Origin: JAABTH01 sp964492615
GTDB taxonomy: Bacteria > Bacillota > Dethiobacteria > DTU022
Assembly (NCBI GenBank): GCA_964492615.1
Contig: CAZBKZ010000041.1
Coordinates: 1-20,835 of the forward strand
Length of the DNA: 20,835 nt
Direction: 5' to 3'
The notes beneath the pieces are model-generated. The model was not told where the DNA came from. It ran no database searches and was given only the letters and a program-made list of their open reading frames with translations. This document shows positions 8,213 through 14,903 of this stretch, piece by piece (position 1 is the first letter of the stretch; each line of letters opens with the position of its first letter). The position numbers and the translations under genes were made by a program.

Positions 8213-8887
8213 TTACTTATCGTAAAGCGGACTGCCATATTTTTCGCTGAAAGCCAGATCACTCAATTCAATACGCGGTCTCGGGCGCGGCAGGCGGTCC
8301 ATGTGCCCAAGAGGAATAAGAGAGATCACCTTGTAATCTTCTGGAACTTCTAAAAGTTCTTTTACCTTGAGTTCATCCCTGATATCTATACAGGGAGCAA
8401 TTACCCAGCAGGCACCGAGCCCAAGGGCAGTGGTCATTAAAAGTATATTTTCTATTGCTGCTGAAGTATCGAAGGGAAGATCCCAAACATCTTTTTTCCC
8501 AATAACTGCAATTACTACCGGAGCAGTTCCAGTAAATGCCGAAACATCGCCGCTGGTCAGCTTTTTAAAGATCGCCTTCTTCTTCTCTTCATCTTCAAGA
8601 CTTGAAAAGCGTTTGTGCAAATTCTTGGTAATAAACTCTCCGGAAAACCTTCTCCCACTGCCCTGAGCTGATATTTTACCAAGCGCCTTCCTTCTTTCCT
8701 CATCGCGAACAACTACAAACCGCCAGGGCTGCGCATCCTCACCCGAGGGCGCCCACCTGCCTGCTTCGAGGATTAACTTTAAATCTTCATCTGACACGGG
8801 TTCATCGGTAAATTTACGCACACTACGTCGGTTATAAATAATGTCCCATGCCATTTCTCTCATTTCTTTAGTGCCAAGATTTTCCAT
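8213..8887 (-). CDS. Nitroreductase-family flavoprotein
   Basis: A 224-residue FMN enzyme of the nitroreductase superfamily. The N-terminal IIYNRRSVRKF motif and APSGEDAQPWRF are FMN phosphate and isoalloxazine contacts. The AAIENILLMTTALGLGACW helix is the conserved dimer/FMN segment. A GGAGG site precedes the ATG by eight bases. It is the first gene after the sigma-54 promoter at 9096-9110 and heads the block running to the MoaD gene. Members in anaerobe operons often act as enoate, nitro- or ferredoxin-linked reductases rather than as detoxifying enzymes. Two cysteines in the C-terminal half (ACWVIAPC) are noteworthy but not a cluster motif. The reaction is unassigned. Confidence 0.93.
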   Translation of the reverse strand: MENLGTKEMREMAWDIIYNRRSVRKFTDEPVSDEDLKLILEAGRWAPSGEDAQPWRFVVVRDEERRKALGKISAQGSGRRFSGEFITKNLHKRFSSLEDEEKKKAIFKKLTSGDVSAFTGTAPVVIAVIGKKDVWDLPFDTSAAIENILLMTTALGLGACWVIAPCIDIRDELKVKELLEVPEDYKVISLIPLGHMDRLPRPRPRIELSDLAFSEKYGSPLYDK

Positions 8888-9095
8888 AACAACAACCTCC
8901 TTGTTATCTTAAATACTCTTGAAGCAATACAAAATACAACTTAAGCCGAATCATTTTTTGCCCCGCTAAGAAAATAATAGTCAAACACGCAGGCGGGTAT
9001 ATAATTACTGGTTAGCGCATGTAACCCGTATACGAGGTTGACTGTAAATAATATAGCATCTGCAATGCTTTATTTAATACTATCTATAGTAGAGA
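8888..9095 (-). other. Long predicted 5' leader of the nitroreductase operon
   Basis: If the sigma-54 promoter is used, transcription starts near 9085 and leaves about 195 nt of untranslated leader. It contains GGTTA/TAACC and CGGGT/ACCCG complementary pairs (about 8995-9035) that could form alternative stems, and AGCAT/ATGCT arms (9055-9059 and 9065-9069). I recognise no known riboswitch class and see no small ORF with a ribosome site. Confidence 0.4.
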
Positions 9096-9110
9096 GCAAG
9101 ATTCATGCCA
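9096..9110 (-). promoter_or_regulatory. Sigma-54 (-24/-12) promoter upstream of the nitroreductase-to-MoaD block
   Basis: On the minus strand the sequence is TGGCATG-AATC-TTGC. It has the invariant GG and GC 10 bp apart and differs from the consensus only by T for C in the -24 element, a common variant. It lies 28 bp beyond the ferredoxin stop codon and points at the nitroreductase gene. With the cupin promoter it forms a matched pair around the PrpR-type activator. Enhancer sites would be expected at higher coordinates, inside the ferredoxin gene or in the gap beyond it. Confidence 0.8.
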
Positions 9111-9137
9111 ACACGTCAGGATGAAGCAGAAAAGTTT

Positions 9138-9320
9138 TTATTCTTCATCAAGTTTTTCGATAGTTTCCTGCGGGCATATTTCAGCGCAGGCGCCACAGCC
9201 CACACACATTTCCTGATCAATAAGAGCCACGTCTTCGTCTGTCAAATGAATAGCTCCTTCAGGGCACACATCAACACAAACTCCACAACCGATACAATGC
9301 GAATCGTCTACTTTATACAT
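9138..9320 (-). CDS. 2[4Fe-4S] ferredoxin
   Basis: A 60-residue bacterial-type ferredoxin with two C-x2-C-x2-C-x3-C-P clusters: Cys9, 12, 15, 19 and Cys39, 42, 45, 49. It should carry low-potential electrons in the cytoplasm, and the AOR encoded in the downstream block is an obvious partner. I chose the ATG at 9320, which has a GGAGG site eight bases upstream, over the two upstream ATGs at 9338 and 9335, which would overlap that site. It is followed after 28 bp by the sigma-54 promoter, so it may be transcribed separately or run into the nitroreductase block. Confidence 0.95.
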   Translation of the reverse strand: MYKVDDSHCIGCGVCVDVCPEGAIHLTDEDVALIDQEMCVGCGACAEICPQETIEKLDEE

Positions 9321-9603
9321 GTTTACTGCCTCCATCATTGGTATTTAGTTTAGTTTTTAACAGCAATGCATGTACAATTCTAATACATTCATTGCAGATT
9401 AGACAAGTCATATATATACCATGCTTAGCTCGAAACCAGTATCTGCCATTCAAGTCTCGAAAATAACAGAAATTATCCTTGTAAAAACACTTTTATATCA
9501 TATATAAATTGCACTGCCCAACTTTCTATTTATGGCAAAATATATTTTTTTAACTACTCCAACAAATCCACTTGAAGAAGAATTAATTTAGATGACGCTC
9601 GTA

Positions 9604-9643
9604 TTGCATTATGCAACGTTCAATATGAGAGATATTGCAATAT
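9604..9643. repeat. Pair of TTGCA-core palindromes, possible regulator binding sites
   Basis: TTGCAT-T-ATGCAA (9604-9616) is a perfect 6+6 palindrome. ATATTGCAATAT (9632-9643) is a perfect 12-bp palindrome. Their centres are about 27.5 bp apart, near two and a half helical turns. They lie between the ferredoxin and aldolase genes, about 50 bp upstream of the aldolase promoter and roughly 500 bp upstream of the 9096-9110 sigma-54 promoter. They could be operator or enhancer sites for either direction; no regulator is assigned. Confidence 0.45.
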
Positions 9644-9669
9644 GTTATAATTGTCATCGTTCATCTTTT

Positions 9670-9698
9670 TTGAGGCCGGCAACTGGAAAGTATATAAA
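9670..9698 (+). promoter_or_regulatory. Putative sigma-A promoter of the aldolase gene
   Basis: TTGAGG (9670-9675) and TATAAA (9693-9698) are separated by 17 bp. The expected start near 9705 leaves a leader of about 90 nt. An inverted repeat ATATAAAT-N5-ATTTATAT (9692-9712) covers the -10 and start region and could be an operator, although its AT-only arms make chance likely. Confidence 0.5.
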
Positions 9699-9796
9699 TC
9701 CTTTATTTATATTTGAATTATCTTTGTAATTTAATTGAAATATTGTCCGGCTGGGCTTATGATAATAAGTGAAATATACAAAAGGAGCTGATTATT

Positions 9797-10726
9797 GTGC
9801 CAATTGTTACATCAACCGAGATGTTTGAGAAAGCATATGCCGGTGGATACGCCATCGGTGCGTTTAATGTGAACAATATGGAGATAATTCAGGGTATCAC
9901 CGAAGCAGCCAAAGAAGTAAGCAGCCCGTTGATACTCCAGGTTTCTGCGGGTGCGAGAAAATACGCCAATCACACCTACCTGATGAAATTAATAGAAGCG
10001 GCTGTAATTGAAACCGGCCTGCCGATCTGTGTTCACCTTGACCATGGCGACTCTTTCGAATTATGTAAATCCTGTATAGACGGGGGCTTTTCTTCGGTTA
10101 TGATCGATGGATCCCATCTTTCCCTTGATGATAATATCGCTTTGACTAAAAAAGTAGTAGATTATGCCCATGCAAACGGGGTTGTTGTTGAAGGCGAGCT
10201 CGGACGCCTGGCCGGTATCGAAGACGCAGTGAATGTGTCTGAAAAAGATGCTGCTTTTACTGATCCTGCCGAAGTGGAGGAATTTGTATCAAGAACCGGC
10301 GTTGATTCACTTGCTATTGCCATAGGGACAAGCCACGGAGCCTTTAAATTTAAGGGTGAGCCGCGGCTCAGGTTTGACATCCTGGAAGAAGTCCAAAAGA
10401 GGCTGCCCGGTTTTCCAATTGTACTTCACGGCGCTTCCTCAGTTCTTCCTGAATACGTGGATATAATTAATAAGTATGGAGGCGACATGCCCGGCGCAAA
10501 AGGTGTTCCCGAAGAAATGCTCAGAAAAGCAGCAGGCATGGCAGTATGCAAAATTAATATAGACTCTGATTTACGACTGGCTATGACTGCGACAATTCGC
10601 CGGCACCTGGCTGAAAACCCGGGAGAGTTTGACCCGCGCAAATACCTGGGCCCGGCACGCAGCGCTATCAGGGAAGTTGTAAAAAATAAGATCGTTAATG
10701 TATTAGGTTGCGATAACAAGGCCTAA
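9797..10726 (+). CDS. Class II (zinc) fructose-bisphosphate aldolase family protein
   Basis: A 309-residue class II aldolase. HLDHGDS gives the catalytic Asp82 and zinc ligand His83. Further metal/active-site residues are Glu134 in EGELGRL, His180 in GTSHGAFKF and His211 in VLHGASS. The KINIDSDLR strand binds the substrate phosphate. The start is a GTG preceded by AAAGGAG. It has its own promoter and is closed by a strong terminator, so it is a single-gene unit. Fructose-1,6-bisphosphate cleavage or synthesis in glycolysis/gluconeogenesis is the default. Tagatose-bisphosphate or other ketose-phosphate aldolases share these motifs and cannot be excluded. Confidence 0.93.
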   Translation: MPIVTSTEMFEKAYAGGYAIGAFNVNNMEIIQGITEAAKEVSSPLILQVSAGARKYANHTYLMKLIEAAVIETGLPICVHLDHGDSFELCKSCIDGGFSSVMIDGSHLSLDDNIALTKKVVDYAHANGVVVEGELGRLAGIEDAVNVSEKDAAFTDPAEVEEFVSRTGVDSLAIAIGTSHGAFKFKGEPRLRFDILEEVQKRLPGFPIVLHGASSVLPEYVDIINKYGGDMPGAKGVPEEMLRKAAGMAVCKINIDSDLRLAMTATIRRHLAENPGEFDPRKYLGPARSAIREVVKNKIVNVLGCDNKA

Positions 10727-10734
10727 CATAACAG

Positions 10735-10780
10735 AATAGCCCGGTAGTTTTAGCTGCTCTATGTTAACTACCGGGCTATT
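10735..10780. terminator. Bidirectional terminator between the aldolase and zinc-ribbon genes
   Basis: A perfect 15-bp stem (10735-10749 with 10766-10780) around a 16-nt loop, with a GCCCGGTAGTT core. The plus-strand side ends in TATTTTATATTTAT. The outer pairs are A/T, so the hairpin can act in both directions. It separates the convergent aldolase and zinc-ribbon membrane protein genes. Confidence 0.88.
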
Positions 10781-10798
10781 TTATATTTATCCTTTGCT

Positions 10799-11089
10799 TC
10801 AGCGCAGTTCTCTTTCCCTGATCTCTGCTTTACACCTGTTGCAGGTATATACTTTTTCATTCTGCATTAAAATTGTAATTACATATATAGATATCCCGCC
10901 CATAATTAATGCTGTGGTTTCTCTTGTCGTTACATAAACTATTACTGAAGCTACTGCAAACGCAATAAAACTGAAGAAAGCAAATTTATTACCTTTCTTC
11001 TTAACTGTATATTCCATTTCACCTTCAAAATTGCAGTGGGGACAAACCAAGTTATAACCTCCCGGCTTTTCAGTTGATTGGATAATCAT
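10799..11089 (-). CDS. Small zinc-ribbon membrane protein
   Basis: A 96-residue hypothetical protein. An N-terminal Cys16-x2-Cys19 and a C-terminal Cys83-x2-Cys86 could together form one zinc ribbon. Two hydrophobic segments (about 36-53 and 58-75) lie between them and form a helical hairpin, which would put both cysteine pairs on the same side of the membrane, probably the cytoplasm. No clear ribosome site precedes the ATG at 11089, so the start is uncertain. It is convergent with the aldolase across the shared terminator and seems to be a single-gene unit. No function is assigned. Confidence 0.7.
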   Translation of the reverse strand: MIIQSTEKPGGYNLVCPHCNFEGEMEYTVKKKGNKFAFFSFIAFAVASVIVYVTTRETTALIMGGISIYVITILMQNEKVYTCNRCKAEIRERELR

Positions 11090-11179
11090 TGAATCATTGC
11101 GCTATATAAAAGTAATGTTTTATATAAAAACCGTTTCAGATGCAAGAAAACCCATTAATACTTGAATATCTCCTGCTTT

Positions 11180-12235
11180 TTATTTATGAATAGCTATGTA
11201 ATTCCCCGTCTTCTTTTGAAGCACCTTATCCACTTTCAATAGCTTAAGGTCTATTTCCTGCTTTGTAACAACAGGAAATTGATGCGAATGGTTAATATAA
11301 CCGGGGGAACGCCCTTTATTCTTGTTGTACTCAACAATAAAACGTTCATGTTCTTCCTGCCGCTTCTCCAGGCGCCTGTTTAATTCAGTTACCAGCCCGG
11401 GACCATTAATTTTTTTATCCAGCCTGACAGCAAATTCGCTGTCATTATCCAACCCCAGGCTGTTCCTGGCGCATGCCATTGCCGCCAGTAGTGTAGTGCC
11501 GCTCCCGGCAAATGGGTCGAGTACCGTATCGCCGTAAACACTATGCATATTAATCAGGCGGTAGGGCAGTTCAAAGGGGAATGCTGCACTTCTGCTGCGC
11601 TTGTTATGGTCACCCATGCTTTTTTTAAAATCCTGGCGAACTCCCTTGAAATCCCATAGGTCCGAATACCATTTATTTCTTTCTTCCCAAAATATTGCGC
11701 TTCTGCGCCGATTTTTCTTTTCATTTTCATTTTTAAAAATTCTTTTTCCGCTTTTTCGGAAGATAAGAATATACTCATGCTCAAGTGTTACATATGCTCC
11801 TGCGGGCAGCATGCCGGATCCCATAAATTTGTTTGGAGCATTGGTCTGTTTTCTCCACAAAATAAGTGGTAAAGCGTCGAAGCCAACTTTTAGAAAAGCA
11901 TCAATTATACGATGGTGGTTGGTAAAAAGCACAAATTTTTGCCCGACAGTACGCACAGCATCACCGATATTGATACAGGCAATACCCCCCCGGCATAAAA
12001 CCCGGTATAGCTCACTCCAAACCTTATCCAGCTCGCAATGCATCAATTCAAAAGCAGCCCTGAAATCTTCTCCCTTCAGGGATTCCCCAACCTTACTGTT
12101 CAAATCGTTGAAACCTTTATCCCACATCTCAATCATTGGGTAAGGAGGCGATGTTACCACCAGGTTAATAGACTCATCATCAAGGAAGCTGATTTTTCGC
12201 GAATCCCATTCTTTAATAGTGTGACTGGTTTGCAT
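11180..12235 (-). CDS. Orphan beta-class DNA methyltransferase, probably N4-cytosine
   Basis: A 351-residue site-specific DNA methyltransferase. The catalytic motif IV, TSPPYP (28-33), comes before the SAM-binding motif I, DPFAGSGTT (240-248), which is the beta-class order. SPPY favours N4-cytosine methylation over N6-adenine, though family exceptions exist. The charged segment in between (about 160-215) probably contributes to target recognition, and the tail (280-340) is rich in charge. A GAGAGAG stretch is the only ribosome-site candidate before the ATG. No restriction endonuclease, specificity subunit or Vsr gene adjoins it; the neighbours are a zinc-ribbon protein and a potassium channel. 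It is therefore either solitary and regulatory, or a relic of a restriction system. Confidence 0.93.
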   Translation of the reverse strand: MQTSHTIKEWDSRKISFLDDESINLVVTSPPYPMIEMWDKGFNDLNSKVGESLKGEDFRAAFELMHCELDKVWSELYRVLCRGGIACINIGDAVRTVGQKFVLFTNHHRIIDAFLKVGFDALPLILWRKQTNAPNKFMGSGMLPAGAYVTLEHEYILIFRKSGKRIFKNENEKKNRRRSAIFWEERNKWYSDLWDFKGVRQDFKKSMGDHNKRSRSAAFPFELPYRLINMHSVYGDTVLDPFAGSGTTLLAAMACARNSLGLDNDSEFAVRLDKKINGPGLVTELNRRLEKRQEEHERFIVEYNKNKGRSPGYINHSHQFPVVTKQEIDLKLLKVDKVLQKKTGNYIAIHK

Positions 12236-12387
12236 CTTTCTCTCTCATTTCCTAAACAATTAAAATATATTTCATTGCCTTGCTAATTTATGATTCGGTC
12301 ATAACACGCATCTTTCCTTTAAATAATCTCTGCCTGGAGTTAACAACAACTTGCTAGGACTTGCTTACAAAATTCTGCAGATAATAA

Positions 12388-12408
12388 ACATTGCTTAAAC
12401 TGCAATGT
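12388..12408. repeat. Inverted repeat upstream of the potassium channel gene
   Basis: ACATTGC-N7-GCAATGT is a perfect 7+7 inverted repeat about 90 bp before the TrkH/KtrB start. It could be an operator for the divergent methyltransferase/TrkH pair. Its TTGC/GCAA core resembles the palindromes at 9604-9643, but the similarity is short. Confidence 0.35.
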
Positions 12409-12498
12409 AATGTTTTAATAATTTAAGAGAAAGTAAGTATCAGAACCCAGATACTTTTTTATTTACCCAAGAGTTCTTTTTAATATGGAGTGTTCTAC

Positions 12499-13833
12499 TT
12501 GCCGGTCAGAACTAAGAATTTAAATCCAGCCCGATTCATGTCCTTTGGTTTTATGGGACTAATTTTAGGTGGTTCGCTTCTGCTATCTCTTCCACCCATG
12601 ATTGAAGGTACTGAAATAAATTATATAAATGCCCTGTTTACAGCAGCTTCAGCCGTATGCGTTACCGGCCTGGTTGTTGTTGACACAGGCACATTTTATA
12701 CCCCCCTGGGGCAAGCCGTGATCATGGTCCTGATTTTCTGCGGTTCTCTGGGCTTCATGACAATGACTACCCTGATTTTTATATTCTTAGGCCGTAAAAT
12801 TAATTTGAGAGATCGCTTACTGGTAAAAGAAGCTTTAAATCAGGACTCAGTAGCCGGATTGCTCAGACTGGTTTTATCGGTAGTACGCATGGCTGTTTTC
12901 TTTATAATTCTGGGTACTATTATAATGGCTTTTCGTTTTGTACCGCTTATCGGTCTGGCCAAGGGGCTTTTTTTCTCTCTCTTCCATTCAGTTTCTGCTT
13001 TTGGTAATGCAGGGTTTGATCTCTTTGGCAATTTCCATAGCCTGACTCTTTTTCCTACCGATTATTTAATCAATAGCACAATCATGCTGCTCTTTATTGT
13101 TGGCGGGCTTGGTTTTACCGTGATCCTTGAATTAGCCCGTTTTCTTCGTTTTCGGGAACGGCTATCCCTGCACAGCCGTATGGTTTTATTAATTACAACT
13201 GTCCTGCTTGCCAGTGGAACCATTTTTGTTTTCATGCTTGAATATAGCAATACTTCTACCCTGGGAGAGTTACCCTTAGGAGCAAAAATATTTACATCAT
13301 TTTTTACCGCAGCTACTCCAAGAACTGCCGGTTTTACCGTAATCGATATCAGCGCAGTTAGTTACCCAACTCTGCTAATTCTGCTGGTTTTCATGTTTAT
13401 CGGCGCTTCCCCTACTTCAACAGGTGGCGGTATTAAAACAACAACATTTGGAATAGTGTTCTTCACTGTTTTAAGCATGATTCGCGGACGTAGTGAACCG
13501 GTTTTGTTTTCCCGCTGTTTTCCAGTTAATCAAATCATGAAAGCAATATCAATTATAAGCGCTGCGCTATTCCTAATTTTTGCAGCCACATTTATTATGG
13601 CTCTTGTTGAAGATTTCCCGTTTAACTTTCTTGTTTTTGAAGCATTTTCGGCTTTTGGTACAGTGGGGCTCAGCCGTGGCATTACACCTGAACTGAGCAG
13701 CATTAGTAAAATAACTTTAATTTTAACTATGTTTGGAGGAAGAGTTGGACCCCTAACCCTGATGTTTGCCCTGGCCCGCCAAAAGGAAGACAATATTCTG
13801 CATTACCCGGAAGAAAATATTTTAATCGGTTAG
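12499..13833 (+). CDS. TrkH/KtrB-family potassium uptake channel subunit
   Basis: A 444-residue membrane protein with the four M1-P-M2 repeats of the SKT superfamily. The pore loops with their filter glycines are visible in order: AVCVTGL (repeat 1), SAFGNAGFDLFG (repeat 2), ATPRTAGFTV (repeat 3) and SAFGTVGLS (repeat 4). The conserved GASPTSTGGGIKT segment precedes repeat 4. Length and sequence fit the KtrB-like branch, which imports K+ (often Na+-coupled) across the cytoplasmic membrane. I chose the TTG at 12499, eight bases after GGAG; the GTG at 12490 overlaps that site. The regulatory RCK partner (KtrA/TrkA) that usually accompanies it is absent from both sides in this window. Confidence 0.94.
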   Translation: MPVRTKNLNPARFMSFGFMGLILGGSLLLSLPPMIEGTEINYINALFTAASAVCVTGLVVVDTGTFYTPLGQAVIMVLIFCGSLGFMTMTTLIFIFLGRKINLRDRLLVKEALNQDSVAGLLRLVLSVVRMAVFFIILGTIIMAFRFVPLIGLAKGLFFSLFHSVSAFGNAGFDLFGNFHSLTLFPTDYLINSTIMLLFIVGGLGFTVILELARFLRFRERLSLHSRMVLLITTVLLASGTIFVFMLEYSNTSTLGELPLGAKIFTSFFTAATPRTAGFTVIDISAVSYPTLLILLVFMFIGASPTSTGGGIKTTTFGIVFFTVLSMIRGRSEPVLFSRCFPVNQIMKAISIISAALFLIFAATFIMALVEDFPFNFLVFEAFSAFGTVGLSRGITPELSSISKITLILTMFGGRVGPLTLMFALARQKEDNILHYPEENILIG

Positions 13834-14311
13834 CCGCATAACAATCTAAGCTATTTTAAAAGCATTAAAGTTATTTCATAGTAAATTACCCGGATCATGC
13901 ACATACAGCATTACAAATAATATGCCTTGTGATGTTATTATTAATGGTTAGATGATAATATCTTCTTCGCAGTTATTTTATTGAAAATAGTCATAGCAAC
14001 TAAATAATATTTGTTAGATGAGCTGATCAGCTTAAGTCTTCTTCTGCTGCCTGGTGTTATCGGAGTTAATGGCTTGTGGCTTGCCCTGCCAGTGGCTGAA
14101 GCTCTGACTTTGATCTTATCAGCCTCTCTAGTCGTTTATGAATACCGGCGCCACCTCGTCACATCAAAATGAGCAAGCCTTTAATTCTAAGGCGAAGAAT
14201 CTGCTGAAGTTTAAAACGTTGAAAGTCCTGTGTCTCGAAAAAACAAACCCTGACCTTTTGTATTAACTGTTTATTTTAACCGGGGAGCTTATCCTGAATG
14301 ACATTAATGAG
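13834..14311. other. Gene-free stretch containing an efflux-pump relic
   Basis: This 478-bp gap after the potassium channel holds no intact gene. Positions 14008-14172 are a decayed MATE C-terminus (listed separately). The AT-rich left part (13834-14007) and the right part (14173-14311) show no coding pattern, RNA gene or strong terminator that I can support. Confidence 0.6.
14008..14172 (+). pseudogene. C-terminal remnant of a MATE-family multidrug efflux protein
   Basis: A 54-codon open frame ending in TGA has no start of its own and follows an in-frame TAA at 14005. Its translation, ...LISLS-LLLLPGVIGVNGLWLALPVAEAL... and a closing LVVYEYRRHLVTSK, resembles the last two transmembrane helices of MATE (NorM/MepA-like) transporters, including the G-x-N-G-x-W-L-A-x-P-x-A signature. 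About 400 residues that should precede it are missing. The LISLSLLLLPG junction looks shorter than in intact relatives, suggesting an internal deletion as well. I infer a dead gene left by a large deletion. Confidence 0.7.
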
Positions 14312-14863
14312 CTACAACGTTTTACCCATTGCCTCCGCCCTCTGCAGGGCATCAGTATTTTCAATTGCTCCAGCATCCTGAACGCCGGGAACGGCCAGGA
14401 TTCCTTTATCTTCCCACTTCATATATCCGGTGATTGACCTGTAGGTGGCAATTGTTCCGTCGAACACTTCCATTTCCTCATCCGCACCGCAAACAAACAG
14501 GTAGCTGCTTTTAATCTTAAGTGGGCGCTTACAATTTTCACTGAGATAAGAATAGATCCGGTTAAGCGGAGCGAGTATTTGGGCAGAAAAAGTAAACCAG
14601 TACAATGGGGTGGCCAGGACTAAAACATCTGCTTTTTCCAGCAGGGGGGTAAGCTGATCAAAATCATCCCTGAAAATGCATGGTTCATCTTTCGGCCAGC
14701 ACTTTTTGCAGGCTTTGCAGCCGCCAATCTGCTTATTTGCGGTATTAAATTTAACCGCTTCATTTCCGGCAGCCTTAGCACCCCGGATAAACGCGTCAGC
14801 CATCCTTTCACTATTACCGTTCTTTCTCGGACTGCCAGTTAACACCAGTACATTGTTCTTCAA
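14312..14863 (-). CDS. NADPH-dependent FMN reductase / iron-sulfur flavoprotein-like protein
   Basis: A 183-residue flavodoxin-fold oxidoreductase. The N-terminal beta strand and phosphate loop read LVLTGSPRKNGNSERM. PLYWFTFSAQILAPLNRIY is the second FMN-contact segment. Between them, GGCKACKKCWPKDEPC has four cysteines in the region where iron-sulfur flavoproteins bind a [4Fe-4S] cluster (usually C-x2-C-x2-C-x4-7-C), so a cluster is possible. The TTG start follows a GGAGGTG site. The small Sm-like membrane protein gene lies 40 bp upstream and may be co-transcribed. It is likely a redox carrier or quinone/metal reductase in the cytoplasm; the partner is unknown. Confidence 0.9.
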   Translation of the reverse strand: MKNNVLVLTGSPRKNGNSERMADAFIRGAKAAGNEAVKFNTANKQIGGCKACKKCWPKDEPCIFRDDFDQLTPLLEKADVLVLATPLYWFTFSAQILAPLNRIYSYLSENCKRPLKIKSSYLFVCGADEEMEVFDGTIATYRSITGYMKWEDKGILAVPGVQDAGAIENTDALQRAEAMGKTL

Positions 14864-14903
14864 CCCTCACACCTCCGTTTTATTTGTTAAGTATAAATTG
14901 CTC

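Larger units (their letters stand above)
9321..9796. other. Divergent intergenic region between the ferredoxin and aldolase genes
   Basis: This 476-bp AT-rich gap contains no convincing gene. It holds the ferredoxin ribosome site, two TTGCA-centred palindromes (9604-9616 and 9632-9643), a sigma-A-like promoter for the aldolase (9670-9698) with an inverted repeat over its -10 (9692-9712), and the aldolase ribosome site AAAGGAG (9781-9787). A 19-codon frame at 9532-9591 has no ribosome site and is not called. Confidence 0.6.

Noticed and set aside
9105..9353. 82-codon plus-strand frame opposite the ferredoxin gene
   Set aside because: It is the antisense shadow of the cysteine-rich ferredoxin, with no ribosome site and no recognisable domain.
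9340..9380. Possible third sigma-54 promoter (TTGTACATGCATTGC on the minus strand) before the ferredoxin
   Set aside because: The -24 element lacks the invariant GG, so only the TTGC half matches.
9532..9591. Short frame starting MAKYIFLTTPTNP, reminiscent of the N-terminus of EthD-like small proteins
   Set aside because: Only 19 codons, no ribosome site and no continuation in another frame. The resemblance is too short to call a gene or a relic.
12810..13793. Minus-strand frames opposite the potassium channel gene
   Set aside because: Basic, low-complexity antisense shadows of hydrophobic membrane-protein codons.
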